The notes under the pieces were generated by a model. The model was not told the origin of the DNA. It did not search any database and was given only the letters and a program-made list of their open reading frames with translations. From Serilophus lunatus (Eukaryota; Chordata; Aves; Passeriformes; Eurylaimidae): a DNA stretch of 64,000 nt. The stretch lies in the NCBI GenBank assembly GCA_013399895.1, contig VXBA01001197.1, positions 426,978-490,977 on the forward strand. The letters are read 5' to 3'. Of this stretch, positions 12,801 to 24,400 are shown piece by piece. The position numbers were made by a program, and so were the translations under genes. The first letter of the stretch is position 1. Each line of letters begins with the position of its first letter.

Positions 12801-15650
12801 CCTTCAAGGATAAAAGTATTCCACGTCCTACACTGCAAAAACAGTAAGAAGATTTTCAGCCAGACTCCAAATTGAATTTAAGAACCTGGTATTTATTCCT
12901 ATTGATTTCAGATGCCTCAATACCTTTGTCTTCATGCAGAGAATGTTGCAAGTGAAAAAATCCTTTGCCAGTTACACCTTCTGGTAACAATCCTGGAACT
13001 CAAGAATTCTTCCTGTTACAATGTGGCTTTTTCCTAGCACCTGCCTGAATTTGCCCACAATCTTTAAGTGGACATAAAGAATCCAGTGGTAAAGCGACTC
13101 TTTCTAAGGATGTCATTGCACCTGCAGAACAAGTCTGAAAAGACAGGTTAAAGCTGTGCCACAAAACCCCTCTACAGCTGACAAGGACTAACACTTAAAC
13201 CACAAGACAAAATAAAATTCAGTGTCTTGTCATTGCTATAAATGATCTGGGATTTGTCCTACCAGACACGTCAAGGAATACATTATTCTGAGTCATGATG
13301 AGTGATCACTGGTTTTGCTTGGTTTCAAGGGAATTATATGATGGCATTCAATAAGTCTTGAAACTGTTGGCCAATTCTGTCAAAATAAAATAGATCTGAA
13401 GACACTCGCTGAGATCATAGCCCTTCTGCACTTGATGTACTTGCACAAATGCATGACTGGCAGAACAAAGAGAGAAGCTGTGCGCTGGTGAAGCAGGGAC
13501 ATTAAAAACAAAGGACTTTGTGACCAGACCAACTCAGGAAATCTAATCTCCTACAGAAATGTGCTCCTTGATTGATTAAAAGTTTACAATGAAAGATTTT
13601 CTGTTTCCATCTTCAAAATGCAATGTATCAAACCAGTTATTTGTCTTTGAAGTTTTAAGGGAGATGCCCGTTCTGGGGCATTTACCTAGAAAATCCTACT
13701 CCCTTTCTCTTTACAGCTTCATTTACACCCAATATCTTACTGCTAAATAGAGGTTGTCATATATGAATGTATCACTCAGTCACTTAGCTACAAACTGGGG
13801 AAAAATGGCAAATGTCTGATTTTAGACTTGTGTTTTCTTGTTGAACTGTTTCTACAGAATTTGCAGGAACTTAATTACCTTGGAGCTTTTCTCTTTATGT
13901 CACATTTGGTTGAAACTGGAAAAGGGCAATAAAATATTATTAAGGGACAAACACCAAGATTCATGTGTATACATATATTAAAGGATGGCAAAAACCTTCC
14001 TTCCAGCGGAAACTAGTTATCTTTTTGAAGCTGTGATGAGGGTGTGGAGCATCCCCTCAGGCAGTGGAATTGCTGTCCAAAGTCATGTGGATGCAGCTAC
14101 AGCCACATTCTGAGGCCCAGCACACACAAATGCACACAGCAGTTTTTAGGATGATTTGCAAGCCACAGATAAGTGGAGGAGCACAAAAAATGGCTTACTC
14201 CCAAGGAAAAGCTAGACACTCTTTTTAATGAGGTTAGTGCACAAGGGCCACACAGAGGATATTTGTCCCAGGAACAGACTTGGAAGCATGGGAGAAGTCT
14301 TGACAAAGATGAGAGGGAAAGGAGGAGATATATGGCTGAAGGACAGAACTGGAACTATGAGAAGGAATACAAGAAGAGAGGCAAGCACCACACCCTGAAT
14401 GGTGGCCGATTCTGCCTTCCTTGGAATTTGAGAGGACTCTGGATCTGATGATTCACAAACAATGGGAAAACAGCACTAAGTGTAGGGGAAAGCTGTTTTT
14501 ATGGAGAGACCATGGGCTTTGTCAGACTCTACTTCCTGACAGCTAATTCATAGGGAACAATATTGCTGTGACTCACCAAAAGATGTTTGTTTTTATGTGG
14601 AAAAAAAAAAAAGTTGCCAAAGGACCGATTGCAGAAAGTTGCATTTCCTTAAGAACCAACTGGCTCACACACTCGGCAGATGCAGAGACTATGCCAAGTA
14701 GATGTGCATTTCAACATCAGATTTGAGACACTTACAGGAAAAGAAGGAAAACACTTGAAGGCAACCAATCAGCTTTTAAAGTTCTGTGGCATTTTTTAAA
14801 TTCTTTCCTCAGAAAACAAGCACTGCCTACCGAGATTTTCAAATTACATGCAGCATCCCAATGGCTTAAAAATAACATCCAAAAGTAGCAGCAAAGAGCT
14901 GGTAAGAGTGGCATAGTGGTATTATTTTTCATTAACGATTCAAGATATCCAGGCTTACTTTTGAGGCAAAGAAGACAAGCATCCTGCCCCCATTAACTTG
15001 CAAAATAAAGCAGTGTCTTGCAACCATCATTTTCACGATTAGTCATCATATACATGCATAATTCTTGGAGATTTCAATCTGTTAACCCTATTTCTAAGAA
15101 TAAAATTTTCCTGGATGGAGACCGAAATTCACACGGGCCAAACCAATGAGGATTTGGGAATGTAAGAGTTGGCAGAAACAACTTGAGAGACCACAGCCTT
15201 ACTACACACTGGGGTGGGGGGAACTTTACACTCAGAAGTTGCTCAGAAATCTAAAAATGAGAGTACAGGCTCTTATAATATAAAAACTGGGAAACTTTCT
15301 CTTTAGGAAGACCATGTGAGATAAGGTCAGACCTGCTTAAGGGTAATCAGAGCCAGCCTAGGATATATCTAATAGATTAGAAGGGAGGACAGGTGGGAAG
15401 AGAGAAGAGGAACACGTTATCTTGTAAACCGCAGTAGAGTCCTGGCAGTGGGGATCTAGAGATGAAGAAATGTGTCAGTAACGCTGAGCAACCGGCTTTG
15501 GCAAGAGCCTGACATCTCTCTGGGGAGAAAAAGTTGCAGAATGCAGCTGAACGGTGATCCAGGCTGGCAGTTGTTCACAGATGCAGTTTTTTAAAAGATG
15601 CTAAATAAAAGGCTTTGCCCGTTTAGCGTATTTAGGGAGATGCGCTGCAG
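9894..15650. other. Gene-free stretch left of the 16 kb CpG island
   Basis: No coding exon or RNA gene is recognised. The one notable feature is the strand-asymmetric A/C-rich tract at 10049-10222. The remainder is unremarkable AT-rich sequence. It would be intronic if a leftward gene starts at the 16 kb island. Confidence 0.5.
10049..10222 (+). repeat. A/C-rich (G- and T-depleted) low-complexity tract
   Basis: About 175 bases consist almost only of A and C on the + strand, with roughly seven G and about ten T. It is made of irregular AAAC, CCAAA and CAAA units. The complementary strand is G/T-rich with several GGG/GGGG runs. Open frames here on both strands are by-products of this composition. 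Confidence 0.85.
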
Positions 15651-15985
15651 TTACTGAAGCTACGCTATTGCATGTATTAGGAGTAGCTCGGGAGCTCTCG
15701 AACTACCCCGGGAGCTGTCCTGGCAAGGGCAAGAGCCCTGCCGCCGCTCCCGCTCTGCGGCTCCGGCCGTGCCCGCTACCCCGTTACACGGGGCGCCGGC
15801 CCGGGGGCCGCCCGGGGCCCGAGCACCCGGTACCTCGGCGGCGTTTCGCCCCTTCGCGCCCATCCCGGGGCCAAAGGGAGCGCAGAGCAACAGGAGGCGG
15901 GTTTGGAGCCGGGCGGGCTGACAACGAGCCCAGCCGCGCCGAGCCGGGCTCCCATAAGCCGCGCCGTGCCGCGCTCCCTCCCGGC

Positions 15986-16015
15986 GGGACGGGACGGGAC
16001 GGGACGGGACGGGAC
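15986..16015 (+). repeat. (GGGAC)6 microsatellite, G-quadruplex candidate
   Basis: Six perfect GGGAC units in tandem inside the CpG island. Six GGG runs with 2-nt AC loops fit the canonical G-quadruplex pattern on the + strand, which would be the template strand for a leftward transcript. Confidence 0.9.
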
Positions 16016-16145
16016 GCCGCAGTGCCGGGACGCCGCAGTCCCAGGGCGCAGCTGCCTCGCCGCTGTTCCCTCCTGCAGCCCCCCGAGCACCGGCAACAGG
16101 CCCCGAGCAGCGCCCCGGCAGCTCCGCAGGCCCGGTCCCACTCAC

Positions 16146-16320
16146 CGCCGCGGCACCGCCGCCGCTTCCCCCGCGGGCAGCCCGAGGGGCCGCGGTGCCT
16201 CTTCCCCCCGCCGCGCTGCGGCCGCTCCGGCGCTCGCTCTCCCTCGGCGGGGCCGCCCGGCACCGGTCCCGCCGCTCCGGGGGCTGCACGGAGGGCCCGC
16301 CCTCGTCGCCGCGGCCCGGC
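16146..16320 (-). other. Candidate non-coding first exon of a leftward transcript
   Basis: The 3' boundary is set by a consensus donor (GTGAGT) reading leftward at 16145-16140. The 5' boundary is unknown; 16320 is only a placeholder inside the island. No conserved coding frame is seen. It may be the 5' UTR exon of SYNE3 if vertebrate gene order holds. An alternative is an unrelated non-coding transcript. Confidence 0.35.
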
Positions 16321-16333
16321 CCGGCGGGCGGTG

Positions 16334-16341
16334 TTATGTAA
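16334..16341. promoter_or_regulatory. PAR-bZIP / C/EBP-like site (TTATGTAA)
   Basis: TTATGTAA matches the D-box consensus bound by DBP/TEF/HLF/NFIL3 and also C/EBP half-sites. It is the only AT-rich octamer in this GC-rich stretch, which makes a chance match less likely. It lies about 190 bp upstream of the leftward donor. Confidence 0.45.
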
Positions 16342-16451
16342 CCCGGGCCGTCCCGCCCTGCCAGCCGCCGCCGGAGCGGAGCCCCCGCCGAGGGCCGGGG
16401 CACCGGGGCCGGGCTGTCAGGCACAGGCGCCAGGCGAGCACCCGCATTCGG

Positions 16452-16461
16452 CTATTTTTAG
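16452..16461. promoter_or_regulatory. Perfect MEF2 consensus (CTATTTTTAG)
   Basis: CTATTTTTAG fits the MEF2 consensus YTAWWWWTAR exactly. It is at the upstream edge of the CpG island for a leftward gene, which suits a muscle- or nerve-responsive element. Binding is inferred from sequence only. Confidence 0.5.
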
Positions 16462-16699
16462 CAGAGCAAAATGCACCAGAAGAGGGAAAAAGCGGAGTTT
16501 TTCGCAGTATCGTGTTCTGGGGGACTTGGAGTAGTGAGAGTCATCAAACAGCAGGCGATGGGCAACAAGCCCCGAGCGATCCTCCGCACGTGCCGGTAGC
16601 TGCGGCGACTCCTGCCAACACGTGGGCAAGTCTCTTAATGTTTGAATGCCCAGCGAGCAGGCTGGCAGCTCGTACCTCAGCAGTTCCACGTGCATGAAA

Positions 16700-19600
16700 C
16701 AACCTCAGCCTATCACAGGTAGCGCGAACGGGAATTCATATGGATGCATGAAGCGACATTTTGAGGGGAAAACCCCCAAAACAACAACGAAAACATAGGA
16801 CACACAACCTGTTGCCACTGTAGTACTGATTGAGACACAAAGTCTGCAGCGTGTACTCGGGTTAATTACGGAAAAAACATCTAGAAACAAAAGGAGCAGC
16901 AGTTGTGGTGCGTTGCCAGAGAGCCATCAACATCTGCGACATCAGAAAATTATAATCATATGAGAACCACAGGGAGGGAAGGAGGAAAGAATGAACAGCT
17001 TCTTCGTACTTGAACAATAATACAATGTAAACAAACTGAATGAGCATGTGAAGAGGACTGTATTTCATATAGCACAAAACTCCTCTTAGGCAGGGATTAT
17101 ACTGCTGCCCTCTACTGCTGGGAACTTGAGCGGTTCATTTGCCTAACGAGCAGAAAAAGGGCTATTTTTGATAAAAATCCCTGATTACACATAACAGTAC
17201 TGGGGCCGAGAGCCTCGAGATACTTCGTTCACAACTGAAGAAAAGGTGAGCTCCCCGTTCTGTGAGAGGCAGGGGACGACAGCTCTCGACCCTCTAGCGC
17301 CAGGTGGATTGGCTGACTCACCGCAAGTGTTCTCTAGCTGCATCAGCCGGGGGAGCCATCGTGGGCTCACTCTGCCCACAGCCAGCAAGGTGATCTGCCA
17401 TCCCTATGCCAACACAGTCTTCGCTGGAATAGCTCTTTATTTATATGGCTCCCAAACCATCACGAGTCACTATTGCTCACCAGCATTGGTAAAAGGAAAT
17501 TCTATCAGAGCTTCATGGTAAGGAGTGCACTTTTACAGATGTTTCTGACCTTGAAGCTCTGATCAGCCACAGTGTATCCCGTAGTGGAACAATCTGGAAT
17601 GACTATGACCTTTTAAGTTGTTACTGAGAGGGCAACTGAATGCCATATCCCTGTGTTTGTGGACAAGCCTTTCATCTCAGTTGGAAAATAATTTATTTAC
17701 TAGCTTGGTTTTGACAGACTATTTACTTGGTGTAAGGTTCATATTGCCAGTGTGTAAAATTGAATCTATGATTATGCAACTGCTCTTGCCCATAGTAATT
17801 CAGAGCTGATTATCTCTTCATGACCTTTGGAATGGTGTGAGGAAAGCAATACAACCAAAAAGGTGGGACTCCAAGGGAATGTCTTGAGGATAGGTAGATG
17901 ACAGAGAATATAAAATATTATTTGTGAATTTGCCTTGGGAAAACTGGCTCAGTTATCACAATGAGTATTTGAAATTGTCCCTTTGGAAATTACTTTGCAT
18001 ACCTAGACCTTTTAAGCCCCTTGTATTCAGAAACCTTGCTGGTGGGGAACAATGCACCACTGTATCTAAAACCAGTTTGCATTAAGTTCCTCTTCTGCAT
18101 TTTCCTATGTGGAAGCTTTCATGGCTCTGATTTTAGTACCTCAAACAGCTTGTACACACTGAGTTAGAAAAAACCCTACACACCGACAAACAGCAGACAT
18201 TATGTAAATGCTCATTCAGTGCATTACCCAAACAATACAAAGCTGCCCGCAAACCTCACCCAAACGACGAAGGAGAGGTTAGAAAGACTGTAAGTAGTGT
18301 GGAAGGGCAGAGGGGCTTCTGAAAAGGAAGGAGCAGCAGCCCTAGCTCTCTTTCCTTGGAAGAAAGGAATGTATTTTTAGAAGCAGCCTCTAAACCAAAC
18401 CACAAGTATGTGTCAGTGAACATACAGCATTTTCAGCCATTTCCTGTGATGAGTAGAATACCCAAGAGACTGGGTGGAAAGCACAAAACACTGCCACAGT
18501 AACAATGGTGTTGGCATGGTTTACTCCACAGGAGGACCTGCACCACTTAAAATGCTGCAGGGTAGTTACTCTCTCTTATTAGCTTAACACACCCATTTAT
18601 TCACGCTTACAAGTGATGACAAACAAGTATTACAAGATCCTAGGATGTTTTCCTTTATGTTTGTTTAGGTACAGGAATGTAGAATTGTTATTCAAATAAT
18701 GAGTCACATGGCAGTTGGGGAGGAAGGATCAGCATTTGTTGGCAGGGCAATATTTCTGTGCAAAATACTAGCGACATGTCTTTGGCATGACAGATTTCAG
18801 TATTGGGACTTAGCATATTTTTGTGTGTTGTTTTATAGCTACTAGAAGTTGCACATTGCTTGACAGAAAGCTTTTGTGGGTGGTGGTAGTAGTTGCTAGA
18901 GAAAAGCTCTCTCCTCAGTCAGTGAGGAATGAAGAACTATAAATGCTGATGTCAAAGCAGCTTATCTTCAGAAGCACTAGGACAAGGATCACACTGGCAA
19001 ACCAGGCTAACTTCCTGTCCTGTATTCACACGGAGATCACACAGAGTTAACCTGGCATTTCACATTTTCCCTGCTGCATATGTTGGATTTTATCTTTTGT
19101 CTAATTTGGCTCCACATCAGGGCAGAGACTGACTACCTTCATGGAGAAGTGAGACTTCATGCTACTGTATCAGTTCTGACACCATTTCCCTTCAGAGTAA
19201 GGCCAATTTTTCTGTTGCATTAAATGTGATAGAAAATAAACCCTCCTGCTTTCCATCATAGGGGCTGGGGGAGGCTGGGCACATTCTGAGTGTTAGCTAA
19301 TTCAGCATTAGAGAACAAAAATGCAGGGTCCATGTGGCACTGTAATATCAATCATATTCAATAAAAACTACCATGTTTTTGAATTCACAAATAGTCTGGT
19401 CACACACAATGAACTCTCAAGGCTGACCTAAAAGTCCAGTTCTGTTCAATAAGTCTCACAGCCAGGTGCAAAATAGTGTAGTGTGTTGAGCAACAGATAC
19501 GCAGGTTCATATCTGTGATATTGGATTGTCAGTGAAAAATACACTCTCTGCAGAAGCACATGTGAATACCTAAAACATTAATAATATAGCCAGTGGCAAA

Positions 19601-21059
19601 CACCTTAAAATTGTGAGATGACTGTATAGCTCTAAAAGTACAATCACCAACACAAGTATGCTGTCCGAATTTCCTGAAGAAGCATTTGATAATAGTCAAG
19701 TGTTCGAGTCTTATCCAATAGGGCATCCCTATGGAGGAAAGGATAGGTGTAGCCTGTCAACTATCCCAGGATACAAAGTGGCATCTACTATGACCTCTTT
19801 CCCCACTAAAGCTATAAATATATAGTTTTCTTTGAAGAAGGGGGGAAGGTAAAGTGACAGTTGATGTAATTTCACATTTAGGTGGAGTTTGAGTGACTTT
19901 GTGAAAAGTAATATGTATTTTTGAGTTAACGAAGCAAAGTTCCACTTTTGGTCACCACTTGCCTTATTCCCCTTATTCCTTTGACTCAATTTCCATTAGC
20001 TGCATTGTTTTCAACAGAGCATGACCCCAACACCTCCGTGCCACTCCATTCTTTTTTCTTCATGTCCCCCCTAGAAGTGTATATCAAGATCCTTCAGGGT
20101 TCCAGCTCCTAAGGTGTGCAGACAGTTTGGCCCTGGCGAACTATGACAAACACATGTACTCCTTCTCGTGCTCAATTCATTTTTTCAGTATTCTCTCCAC
20201 ACACTCTTGACCCCAAAATTGTCCCATAGTTAGGCATTTATTCAAGTTCCAACTCATGGGCAAACTTGAGTATTTTAACACTCTAAGGACACTACAAATT
20301 TAAGCAGAGTCTATTAGACAGATTACTAATTAATTAATAGTACATTTCCATGTGAACAAAAGAAAAGTGATAGTAGGTACTCCTTTTACATTAGCTTTTA
20401 AACTTGGAATTTCCTCTCAAACTAGAAGTTAGCAAATATCCCAGAAGACTGCAGTCAAATGGGGCTTGTACAATGTAAATAGACAAAGTGTTAAAAACAT
20501 CCATTATATCAACTGTTGTAAACCAAGCCCTTTACACCCATATACTCAGTTCTGAGAATAGGAGCCTTCAGCACATAAGATATTTAAATCTGGACTTACT
20601 ACTCCCAGTATCACTTCCAGAACTGCAGTAACCATATGTAATTAGGAACAGAGGGAATTTTAAGTTTTCTATTAGACATAAGATATTGACAAAAAAGCCT
20701 CAAATCTCTTTAGCTTCTGTAACTGACAGAAGCAAGCCTAATAATGAAGAGAATGTGGGAGCAAGGTTAGCAGACAAAAAACCTACATAAATTCACTCAA
20801 TTCAAAGACAGTTAAGCCACTATAAACCAGCTGAGGCACTGGTCCATTTATTTATGAGCAGAACAGTCTGCGTGTATCACACGCACTAGGCATACCAGGA
20901 TTCTTCATGCCCAACATCACCTGCTTGAATTACACCGTATTATTTGGAACATATGCTCTAAACTTGCCACTGATGACATTGGGTTCCTCCACCACTATCA
21001 AAACATTCATCCTCCATGTTGATACCAAACAATTTTTGTTGCAAGAATGAAGCAGCAAC
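16700..21059. other. Gene-free intergenic stretch
   Basis: No coding exon, RNA gene or recognisable mobile element on either strand. Open frames are short and of random composition. Confidence 0.5.
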
Positions 21060-21447
21060 TAGGGATGGATGGAACAGTCTGAGGGAATTGGGCCTGTTTG
21101 GCCTGAAGAAGAGAAGGTTCTGACGAGAACTTATAGCACCTTCCAGTACCAAAAAGGGGCTACAGGAAAGCTGGAGAGGGACTTTACACAAGGGCATGTA
21201 GTGACAGGACAAGGGGGAATGGCTTCCAACTGAAAGAGAAGGTTTAGATTAGACATTAGGAAGATACTATTCACTATGAGGGTGGTGAGACTGGAACAGG
21301 CTGCCCAGATAAGTTGTGGATGCTCCTTCCCTCAGGGCTGGATAAGGCTTTGAGCCACCTGGTCTAGTGGAAGGTGTACCTGCCCATAGCAGTGGAGTTG
21401 GAACTACATGGTCTATAACATTCCTTCTAACACAAACCATTCTATGA
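21060..21447 (+). mobile_element. CR1 LINE 3' fragment, sense
   Basis: Typical CR1 landmarks appear in order: 'GGCCTGAAGAAGAGAAGG', 'GGAAAGCTGGAGAGGGACTT', 'GCATGTAGTGACAGGACAAG', 'GGAACAGGCTGCCCAG', 'CTGGTCTAGTGGAAGGTGT' and a terminal 'CATTCTATGA'. The 3' end is complete and the 5' end truncated. Scattered indels show that it is not recent. Confidence 0.93.
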
Positions 21448-24400
21448 ACTTCCTTTCCTGAGCACCCATTATTTCTTCTATTTTTTTTTTTTTTTGCAAG
21501 TCCTCACAAGCTCTGCTCATTTGTTTTCAATCTCATGCCTACACAACTTTTAACAGTCTGAAATAACTCAGAAAACTTTCCTCTTCTCCTTAAATATAAG
21601 AAGAAACACTCAATGCCCAAAAGCATACAAAACACAAAAGGTGTTAAAAGCTGATAAAAACTAGAACTTTAAAGGCAATATCACTTCACAGCCAGTGAGG
21701 AGAAAAACAGTAGAAAGAGATCACTGAACACTTGACTATACTGGTGCACTTTTCCTGATGCATCTGCAGTAGTAAAAGTCTTTACATCTGCTTTAGTAAA
21801 ATGTTGGTGTGTTGTTTTTTTTTAAATACTGCTTCTATATGGAAAAAAATAGACATTGTATCCAAGTATCAATACAATTATTTTGTTTTAAAAAATATTC
21901 TTCTAGCAAAAGTGTCAACTAGAGAACTGAACAAAGACCAAGTCAGCAGCAGATGGAGTGGGAGCAAAACCTTTAAGACACAACTCTCCTTGCCCCAAGG
22001 AGTGTCTTCACTAGTGGGCTACAAAACCCCCCACTGTTTTTTCCCTGTGTCTGCATCCAGCAGAGTCACCCAAAGGTTTTTTTCTGCAAGTTATGCTATT
22101 TAAGCATCAGCAAGGTTAGCAGCTTGCGGAAATAGTTTCTAACTTGTCTACATTTTGCAACTAGAACAGAAGAATTTACTTTGTTTCTTTGAGAAATCTT
22201 CCCTACTACCAGTTACATTCTTCACAACATATTTTAAAGTTCACTACACTGCACAGCTCTCTTTTCCTAGGTTTTTTACAGTCCTCAGTGACCTACTGGA
22301 GCTAGGAAGGTACATTTACATGGAAAGAGGAGGCTGCAAACTGAAGAAGTTCAGAAGTACCTTTAAGACAAGGGGGGAAAAAAGATCACTGTTTCTCCAC
22401 TTGTAAATAGATAAACTTGCCCCTATGATATGTCTCCCTCCAAATGAGACAAAACAGTGGGATTGCTTATGCTGTTTGGAGCACTGTACCTATGGAGTGC
22501 ACACCACTTGTGAATCCTGTGCAACTACAAGAATGAGTCTAAAAATCAAATTAATTATAGCTGGTATATTAAACTCAGAAATAATTTCTTATCTGTAAAT
22601 CTTCATGTTAGTAATCCATGAGAATTTGATTAATATAAATGAATTAAAGAACACAGACTTGCCATCCGTGAAATTTTCATTTTGAAAGATACTTTGTTTT
22701 GCATGTGTTTTATATTCTATTTAAACTCAGTGAAAAACATCAATACTGATCCACGTTTTAAAAATAAATCTATGAAAATTAACTAGGTTCATGACTAATC
22801 CTACATATAAGCAGTATTTTTAATTTTTTTTTAAGTCAGCAGCTGAACAACTCATAATTTATGCAATGCTTAAGCTGTGAACCCTATGGCCCAAAAAAGT
22901 TTTACTGACTATATTACAGTAGCACTTAGAGATCTCCAAACTACAGACAGGAAGCCTGAATGTTCCTAGAGAAAAACACTGGATCTTCTGGAGCAGCAAC
23001 ACTCTAGCCACAGCAGAAAGTGAACAAGGAAAGGGTTATATTGACTTATGCATTGAAAGCATGAAAAAAGCAGCAACAGAATGCAAGGCTGTAGGTATAG
23101 GAGTATGCAGTGCTAACGCATGACTAACAGGAATGCTCTTACTGACACTCAGCAGAAAACGAGTCAGGGGAAGCCAAGGCCCACTGAAAATCAAGATTTG
23201 TACCCAAATGTTCTGTGTTCAACCCCAAGGGACTGTTTTTTTTCCTCTTGTTCCTCTCTACACCTTTTTTTTTTTTTCTTTTTGTAGTTATACGAGGAGA
23301 TGCCAGTAGCTACTTTAAAAAATATTCCCTGGATAGATGGCACAAATATTCATATATATCACTCCATGAACTTTTTATTATTAAAATTATTCCTTGATTC
23401 TCATCCCACCACAAATGCAGTTTTGCTATTCTGATTTCCCTGAGACTCTGCAGTCTGGAGCTACACTTTTACCTTTAGTAGTCTCCCTCCTCCTAGACAT
23501 GCCAGCTTTGTAAAACAATTTGTTTGCATCTAGTCTTTTTAAGGGATGGAAAATGCATGCTACACCAAACAACTCTCGTATGCCAGCGTTTCAAAGACTG
23601 GATCTAGGAAAAGTCAATCTAGGAAAAGTCTTTACTTTTATTTTCCTCCTCCCATGGCACACAGACCTTAAATCACTCACCAGAACAGAGCACAGATCAA
23701 TTCCCTCTGACTGAGTGTCTTAAAGTACAGTGACAGAAGGCAGATGTGAGGGGCCACATTTGTCTCCTCATGTCTCCCAGAACCAGCAACAATTGAAAAC
23801 TGGTATCTGAACAGAGAGCAAAAGGGTTACTGATAGGGAAGGGAGTCCAAGAATGAATCAGAGAGATCTGAGCACCACTGTCACAAGGAAAGTGATTGTT
23901 CTGAAACTCAGAGCTTTTTCCCAGGATGAAAGTGCCTTTGTTTGTTTTCAATTAAGTCAAGCTGATTATAAAACAGGCCTTTATACAAGCCAGCAACTGC
24001 TACAATTAAATGACACACAATTTTCAGGTCCAAGTTCTTTATCCTGCAAGTTGCTAGCTATGATCAAGGAGGCTGGGGAGCAATCTCCACTGCCATGGAT
24101 ATCAGTAAGGGAGGAATGCTACTATGATTCAGAGGAAGACCTTGGAATACTGCAGGATTGAAACCTCAATCACTGAATTGCAAGAAATTAACTTAAATAT
24201 AAGAATTAGAAGGCATGCAATTCATTATTTTAATAGAAACTTAGACAAGCACGTGCACCTTTCCCTTGTGGAGAACATGCCTATTCTGTGAAAGAACTTC
24301 TTACCCTCTAAACATGTGTGGTTAGTAATCACCATCAAACAAACCTGTATGTTTGTGTAATACAGTTATCAGCATTAAAACCACTGCATGTGAACAGTCA

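Larger units (their letters stand above)
15700..16650. promoter_or_regulatory. CpG island; candidate promoter of a leftward gene (SYNE3 by synteny?)
   Basis: A block of very high GC with dense CpG is centred on 15.75-16.43 kb in AT-rich surroundings, the signature of a vertebrate CpG-island promoter. A near-perfect - strand donor (GCG|GTGAGTGG, GT at 16145-16144) suggests leftward transcription. The human order SYNE3 (leftward), SNHG10, GLRX5 and the 15 kb spacing to GLRX5 make SYNE3 the best guess. No nesprin-3 coding exon was recognised to the left, so the exon here would be non-coding and the name is inference. Overlapping frames of 120-288 codons in the island reflect stop-codon depletion by GC content. 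Confidence 0.7.

Noticed and set aside
15660..16697. Five overlapping frames of 121-288 codons in the 16 kb island
   Set aside because: They overlap on both strands, are rich in Pro/Arg/Gly/Ala and reflect stop depletion in GC-rich DNA.
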